20,513 nucleotides of DNA from Chitinispirillaceae bacterium (lineage in GTDB: Bacteria > Fibrobacterota > Chitinivibrionia > Chitinivibrionales > Chitinispirillaceae), in assembly GCA_016926315.1 (NCBI GenBank), contig JAFGOU010000429.1:1-20513 (forward strand), given 5' to 3'. The position numbers were made by a program, and so were the translations under genes. This document shows positions 16,785 to 20,513 of the stretch, piece after piece; position 1 is the stretch's first letter, and every line of letters begins with the position of its first letter. The notes beneath the pieces were generated by a model. The model did not search any database. It was not told the origin of the DNA and worked only from the letters and a program-made list of their open reading frames with translations.

Positions 16785-17072
16785 TTACCTTTTCTTGCCT
16801 TTTTTCTTTCCGGTAGTATTGATAATCCTGTAGGTCTGCGAAACGGAAAGGCCCGTCTTTTTCGCTATCGCGGTTCCGGTATTTCCTTTTCTGTAAAGCG
16901 CCACGACCGAGGCGTTGCGCTGCGGGTTTTTTGCGTAACGAGATTCGATCCCGTACTTTTTTCTCAGCTGATGGATCGCCTGTCTCGTAATGTGGAACTT
17001 TTTGCCGATCGCCTGATCAGTCTTCATCTTCTTCTGCAATCTGATCAGCTCACTCTTACTGATTCTGGCCAT
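16785..17072 (-). CDS. Small basic DNA-binding protein with two helix-turn-helix motifs
   Basis: In this 95-residue protein the first helix-turn-helix spans about 18-41 (T-D-Q-A-I-G-K-K-F-H-I-T-R-Q-A-I-H-Q-L-R-K-K). The second spans about 55-86 (V-A-L-Y-R-K-G-N-T-G-T-A-I-A-K-K-T-G-L-S-V-S-Q-T-Y-R-I-I-N) and looks like the DNA-binding domain of Hin/resolvase recombinases, but no recombinase domain is present. The tail G-K-K-K-G-K-K-R is strongly basic. Net charge is very positive, with many Lys and Arg, suggesting tight DNA binding. A strong ribosome-binding site (AAAGGAGAG, 17078-17086), its own terminator and divergence from nadB indicate a single-gene, well-expressed unit. It might be a regulator or a nucleoid-type protein; targets are unknown. 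Regulation of nadB from the shared 178-nt region is possible but unproven. Confidence 0.82.
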   Translation of the reverse strand: MARISKSELIRLQKKMKTDQAIGKKFHITRQAIHQLRKKYGIESRYAKNPQRNASVVALYRKGNTGTAIAKKTGLSVSQTYRIINTTGKKKGKKR

Positions 17073-17077
17073 ACGTT

Positions 17078-17086
17078 CTCTCCTTT
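17078..17086 (-). promoter_or_regulatory. Strong ribosome-binding site of the double-HTH gene
   Basis: AAAGGAGAG on the minus strand lies 5 nt before ATG 17072. It is one of the best matches to the anti-Shine-Dalgarno sequence in the window and fixes the start. Confidence 0.8.
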
Positions 17087-17127
17087 ACGTTTGATTGTTT
17101 AATTTGCATTTATTAATGGATTTAGGA

Positions 17128-17156
17128 AAATGATTATTGGCAACGGTAGTTGTCAA
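17128..17156 (-). promoter_or_regulatory. Possible promoter of the double-HTH gene
   Basis: A perfect TTGACA -35 box (17151-17156) is seen on the minus strand. At 17-nt spacing the -10 position reads TCATTT (17128-17133), a poor match, so this is only a candidate. The surrounding region is AT-rich compared with its neighbours, as expected for a promoter. Confidence 0.35.
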
Positions 17157-17224
17157 TCAACTTTGTATTTAAAACCGCGAGTCGCCGTCTCTGCGCAAAA
17201 TGCTCGCGTTCGGTTTTATTGATG

Positions 17225-17230
17225 TATATT
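17225..17230 (+). promoter_or_regulatory. Possible -10 box of nadB
   Basis: TATATT lies 20 nt before ATG 17251, with no clear -35 partner. A transcript starting about 7 nt downstream would have a leader of roughly 14 nt to ATG 17251 and almost none to TTG 17239, which mildly favours the ATG as start. Confidence 0.3.
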
Positions 17231-17250
17231 AAAGGCCCTTGAGTTCCACG

Positions 17251-18897
17251 ATGAAAACGACGGCGACAAGGTATTCATGTGATTTTCTCGTCATCGGCAG
17301 CGGCATAGCCGGTCTGTGTTTCGCCATTCATGCCTCCAGGTTCGGCACCGTATCAGTAATTACCAAAAAAGAAGAAAGCGAATCAAACACCAACTACGCC
17401 CAGGGCGGAATCGCCTGCGTTCTTGATCCGGATGACGGCTTTGACAAACACATAAAAGACACGCTTAACGCCGGATGCGGACTCTGCAATGAAACCGCGG
17501 TCTCCGCAATCGTCAACGAAGGGCCCGAACGGATAAAGGAGCTTATCGACTGGGGCGTCGGCTTTTCACGTTCTTCCCGTGCAGTTAACCCGTACAAACT
17601 CCATCTTGGCAAGGAGGGCGGTCATTCACGGAACCGTATCGTGCATGCGCATGATCTTACCGGCAAGGCAGTTGAGGAAAAACTGCTGCAGATAGTGAAG
17701 GCGGACGGGAGAATCCGCCTTTTTGAACACCACATGGCCATAGATTTGATCACCGGACATCATCTGCGGCGCACCGGCGAAGACCGCGTTTCCTCACGGG
17801 GGCCGCAGTGCTACGGCGCCTATGTTCTGGATACTGTTTCAAACTCCATTGTTCCCGTGAAAGCGAGAATCACCTGCCTCGCCTCGGGCGGTGCCGGCGC
17901 CGTCTATCTTCACACCACCAACCCTGCCATCGCCACCGGCGACGGATATGCCATAGCATACAGGGCCGGCGCCGCCATCGCCAACATGGAATTTATTCAG
18001 TTCCATCCGACGACCCTTTATCACGATCACGCGCATTCATTTCTTATTTCGGAGGCACTGCGCGGGTACGGTGCCGAGCTGCGCGACGCGTCAGGAAAGA
18101 AGTTCATGCACCGATACCACCGGATGGGCTCTCTTGCGCCGAGGGATATCGTCGCGCGGGCGATCGACAGCGAAATAAAACTTTCAGGATCGCCCTGCGT
18201 CTATCTTGATATCAGGAAAGCTCCGCCGGCAGAAACAAGGAAACATTTCCCGAATATTTTCAAAAAATGCCTGGCGTGCGGCGTCGATATAACCCGTGAA
18301 CTGATCCCCGTTGTTCCAGCCGCCCATTACCTGTGCGGCGGGATTCGTGTCGATCTGCTCGGCAGGACCGACATCGCCGGCCTCTATGCCTGCGGCGAAG
18401 TGTCCTGCACCGGCGTCCACGGCGCCAACCGGCTCGCATCGAACTCTCTTCTTGAAGCCCTCGTTTTCTCCCGCCGAGCCGCTTTTGATGCGGGAGCCCT
18501 CCGCGTGCGCCGACCCCTTATGCCCGACAGTATCGTCCCCGACTGGGACGATCGGGGAACTATCGGCAACGAAGAGTGGATACTGCTCTCTCACAACAAA
18601 ACGGAAATCCAGACCGTCATGTGGGACTATGTGGGAATAGTGCGTTCCGATGTGCGCCTTGAAAGGGCCCTGCGCAGAATAACCCTGCTTGAAAAAGAAA
18701 TCGAAGATTTTTATAAACGGACAAGGATTTCCGTCCCGCTGCTGGAACTCCGCAACCTTGTAACGACCGCGAAGCTGATCGTCGTTTCCGCCATTAAACG
18801 CAAAGAAAGCCGCGGTCTGCACTTTACGACTGATTATCCGGAGCGGAACGACCGGTACTGGAAAAATGACACGGTCATCACACGCAGGGCACCGTAA
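17251..18897 (+). CDS. nadB: L-aspartate oxidase
   Basis: NadB oxidises L-aspartate to iminoaspartate with FAD, the first step of de novo NAD synthesis (NadA takes the product). The 548-residue protein shows the FAD-binding G-S-G-I-A-G (16-21) after a beta strand, S-N-T-N-Y-A-Q-G-G-I-A (45-55), E-G-G-H-S-R-N-R-I-V-H-A, the substrate-side segment F-I-Q-F-H-P-T-T-L-Y, P-A-A-H-Y-L-C-G-G-I and G-A-N-R-L-A-S-N-S-L-L-E-A-L-V-F, all in family order. A helical C-terminal domain ends it. Length is near the usual 530-540. An upstream TTG at 17239 is in frame, but ATG 17251 has GAG 7 nt before it and suits the family. No nadA or nadC is in the window. A vWA-like membrane protein gene follows after 3 nt. 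Confidence 0.95.
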   Translation: MKTTATRYSCDFLVIGSGIAGLCFAIHASRFGTVSVITKKEESESNTNYAQGGIACVLDPDDGFDKHIKDTLNAGCGLCNETAVSAIVNEGPERIKELIDWGVGFSRSSRAVNPYKLHLGKEGGHSRNRIVHAHDLTGKAVEEKLLQIVKADGRIRLFEHHMAIDLITGHHLRRTGEDRVSSRGPQCYGAYVLDTVSNSIVPVKARITCLASGGAGAVYLHTTNPAIATGDGYAIAYRAGAAIANMEFIQFHPTTLYHDHAHSFLISEALRGYGAELRDASGKKFMHRYHRMGSLAPRDIVARAIDSEIKLSGSPCVYLDIRKAPPAETRKHFPNIFKKCLACGVDITRELIPVVPAAHYLCGGIRVDLLGRTDIAGLYACGEVSCTGVHGANRLASNSLLEALVFSRRAAFDAGALRVRRPLMPDSIVPDWDDRGTIGNEEWILLSHNKTEIQTVMWDYVGIVRSDVRLERALRRITLLEKEIEDFYKRTRISVPLLELRNLVTTAKLIVVSAIKRKESRGLHFTTDYPERNDRYWKNDTVITRRAP

Positions 18898-18900
18898 CAC

Positions 18901-20513
18901 ATGGCGTTCGTCGTCATTGCCTTCGCGGCTCTTTTTTTCATTTCAGCATACCGGATCGCGTTCAGGTCGCCGTTCCCCCTCGCCGTCCGCATCGCGCTTC
19001 TTGCACTCAGGTTTTTTCTTTTGGCGCTCATCACGACCGCCTTTACGGAACCGGCACTGGTCTTCGAAAAACTTCCATCCCCCCTGCGGCCCGTCCCGGT
19101 GCTCGTCGATGTCTCAAAAAGCATGCGTCTGTTCGCGCACGACACCTCCTTCCTTAAAGTCACGGCGGCCCTCGAACAATGGAACGCCGGCCATGCGGCC
19201 GAAAAACAGAGGTTTGTTTTCTACGCTTTCGGCGATTCGCTCAGGCTGCGCGATAAACAGATACCCTCTTTTTTTTCCGACCGCAGAAGTTTTCTCCCGG
19301 TATCCCTCGACGACAGAATCCTGCGTAACGCGGCAACGATACTCATCGTTTCAGACGGCAACCTGTCCAACGCCGCTCTGCCGGCCGAAAATTACTCCGA
19401 TAAAAACGTCCTGTACGTCCCTTTCCGCGCCCACCCCCGGCATTGTCCCTTTTTACAGGCGCGCCTGCACCATTTTCCTCCGGTTTCTCCTGTCGATTCG
19501 CTTCCGATGGCAGTTGTCGAGATAGAGGGATTTTCCGGAAAACCCGGCACCATCACGGTCCGCGCCGCCAGAGACAACCGCATAATTTCGCACCAGGAAA
19601 TCAAGGTGCCGGAAGGATTTTACAAACGGGAAGCAGCATTTAAAATTCAAGGCTCTCCGGCGGGACGGCACTGCTACCGGTTCGATGTCCGCACATCCGC
19701 CGACACTCTTTTCTGTTCCCGCTATGCACTGCACACGTCACTTCCCGACCGTTTTACTTATGCGTTCTGCGGTTCCGGACCTTCTCTTGACCGCCGTTTT
19801 ATACGGCTGGCTCTTCAGCAACAGCCTTATTTTATCGAGTCGGTCAACCGCGGTAAACAACCGCTCGACCTTCTGGTCGTCTCCGAATGGAATGACGCGG
19901 CGCGGACCGCGCTGAACCGTCTGAAACCCGGCGGCGCCGCCCTTTTCATGGGGTGCATTCCCTGCGGCGGCACGTTGTCGGATATCCCTTTCACCGGCGC
20001 AGCCCCGTTGATACGCCCCGCTTCAGGTCTTTCAAGCAGCCCGTTTGACGATCTTGACTTGAACACACTGCCGCCGCCCTCACGCTGTTTTTTCTGCAAA
20101 GGGCTTCCCGTTCGCGCCTCGGAAAGGCACATCTCCGCAGCGCTCATGCGCTCCGGAAAACCCGGTTTTGATACGATTGACGTTCTCTTTACCGGTCGCT
20201 ATAACCGCCGCAATTTCATCGCCTTTGCAGCAACCGGCCTGTGGCGTTTCGATTTCTGGCCTCTTGCCGTTGCCCCCGATGAAGCCGGCGTCTTCGGCTT
20301 TTCCGAACGTCTTATGGAATTTACAAAATCAACTCTGCTGAACGGGCTTTCCGAAGAACTGCTGTTGTATCCGGCCTCCGTGATTACCGAAGCGGATTCG
20401 CTGTCTTTCTTTGCCGTTTTTCCGGCCAACCTTCCCCTGCCTTCCGATCTCCGCCTTTCCGTATCGTTTTCTTCTGCCGGCGCGGCGCCTTACGACACGT
20501 CCCTGCCTTTGAC
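18901..20513 (+). CDS. Large membrane protein with a von Willebrand A-like domain, N-terminal part (cut by window end)
   Basis: From ATG 18901 the frame stays open to the window end (537 codons). It starts 3 nt after the nadB stop. Two membrane helices (about 1-18 and 27-48) come first. A vWA-like domain follows, with V-L-V-D-V-S-K-S-M giving the MIDAS motif DxSxS (D70, S72, S74) and L-I-V-S-D-G-N (148-154) as its later strand. A beta-sandwich-like stretch spans about 200-280. A Rossmann-like segment (about 285-352, ending LDLLVVSEWNDAARTALNRL then K-P-G-G-A-A-L-F-M-G) resembles the glutamine-amidotransferase-like domain found in BatA-type membrane vWA proteins. Such proteins are large inner-membrane proteins with mostly periplasmic domains and are often linked to MoxR ATPases. 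None is visible here. Function is unknown. Confidence 0.75.
   Translation, partial: MAFVVIAFAALFFISAYRIAFRSPFPLAVRIALLALRFFLLALITTAFTEPALVFEKLPSPLRPVPVLVDVSKSMRLFAHDTSFLKVTAALEQWNAGHAAEKQRFVFYAFGDSLRLRDKQIPSFFSDRRSFLPVSLDDRILRNAATILIVSDGNLSNAALPAENYSDKNVLYVPFRAHPRHCPFLQARLHHFPPVSPVDSLPMAVVEIEGFSGKPGTITVRAARDNRIISHQEIKVPEGFYKREAAFKIQGSPAGRHCYRFDVRTSADTLFCSRYALHTSLPDRFTYAFCGSGPSLDRRFIRLALQQQPYFIESVNRGKQPLDLLVVSEWNDAARTALNRLKPGGAALFMGCIPCGGTLSDIPFTGAAPLIRPASGLSSSPFDDLDLNTLPPPSRCFFCKGLPVRASERHISAALMRSGKPGFDTIDVLFTGRYNRRNFIAFAATGLWRFDFWPLAVAPDEAGVFGFSERLMEFTKSTLLNGLSEELLLYPASVITEADSLSFFAVFPANLPLPSDLRLSVSFSSAGAAPYDTSLPL

Noticed and set aside
18184..18900. Minus-strand open frame (238 codons)
   Set aside because: It is antisense to the conserved C-terminal half of nadB and shows no family pattern.
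1..20513. CRISPR arrays, tRNAs, transposases, attachment sites
   Set aside because: I looked for direct repeats with spacers, cloverleaf patterns and transposase motifs on both strands and found none I could support.

Overview
The window looks like chromosomal DNA from a Gram-negative, outer-membrane-bearing bacterium of the FCB superphylum. I would guess a Fibrobacterota/Chitinivibrionia-like lineage or a deep relative, but the phylum is inference. The evidence is: a 1025-residue SecA with the long insertion after the DEVD helicase motif that is typical of Bacteroidota-type SecA plus a C-terminal zinc-binding tail; a PorV/PorQ-like beta-barrel protein; a LolB-like lipoprotein; and a PpiD-like membrane chaperone. 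Base composition is moderately GC-rich and uniform. I see no tRNA, rRNA, CRISPR array, transposase or other sign of a mobile element.

Layout. Positions 1-284 (minus) hold the N-terminal third of methionyl-tRNA formyltransferase (fmt), cut by the window edge. It is divergent from a small zinc-ribbon protein with a tudor-like tail (433-837, plus). A minus-strand run from 6402 down to 838 contains acpS, an exported AMIN-like protein, a kinase-less PASTA membrane protein, a TPR protein, a LolB-like lipoprotein and a PorV-like outer-membrane protein. The last four genes overlap or nearly touch and are very likely one operon of envelope proteins. Between 6479 and 8682 (plus) lies a two-gene unit: a membrane family-2 glycosyltransferase and a radical SAM enzyme. 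A 38-residue single-helix membrane protein with a strong ribosome-binding site sits at 8729-8845 (minus).

From 16650 down to 9045 (minus) is a secretion/quality-control block: secA, tmk (4 nt after secA), a C-terminal processing protease (ctpA) with a long C-terminal extension, and a PpiD-like peptidyl-prolyl isomerase. Upstream of secA, a double helix-turn-helix DNA-binding protein (16785-17072, minus) has its own strong ribosome-binding site and a clear intrinsic terminator. Divergent from it, nadB (L-aspartate oxidase) runs on the plus strand. It is followed after 3 nt by a large membrane protein with a von Willebrand A-like domain that runs off the window end.

Together the genes cover protein export and envelope folding (SecA, PpiD, CtpA), outer-membrane and periplasmic structure (PASTA, TPR, lipoprotein, PorV-like, AMIN-like), and core metabolism (Fmt, AcpS, Tmk, NadB). 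Most of the window is housekeeping. The less explained parts are the PASTA-TPR-lipoprotein-barrel operon, the glycosyltransferase/radical SAM pair, the small membrane protein, the zinc-ribbon/tudor protein and the stand-alone double-HTH protein.
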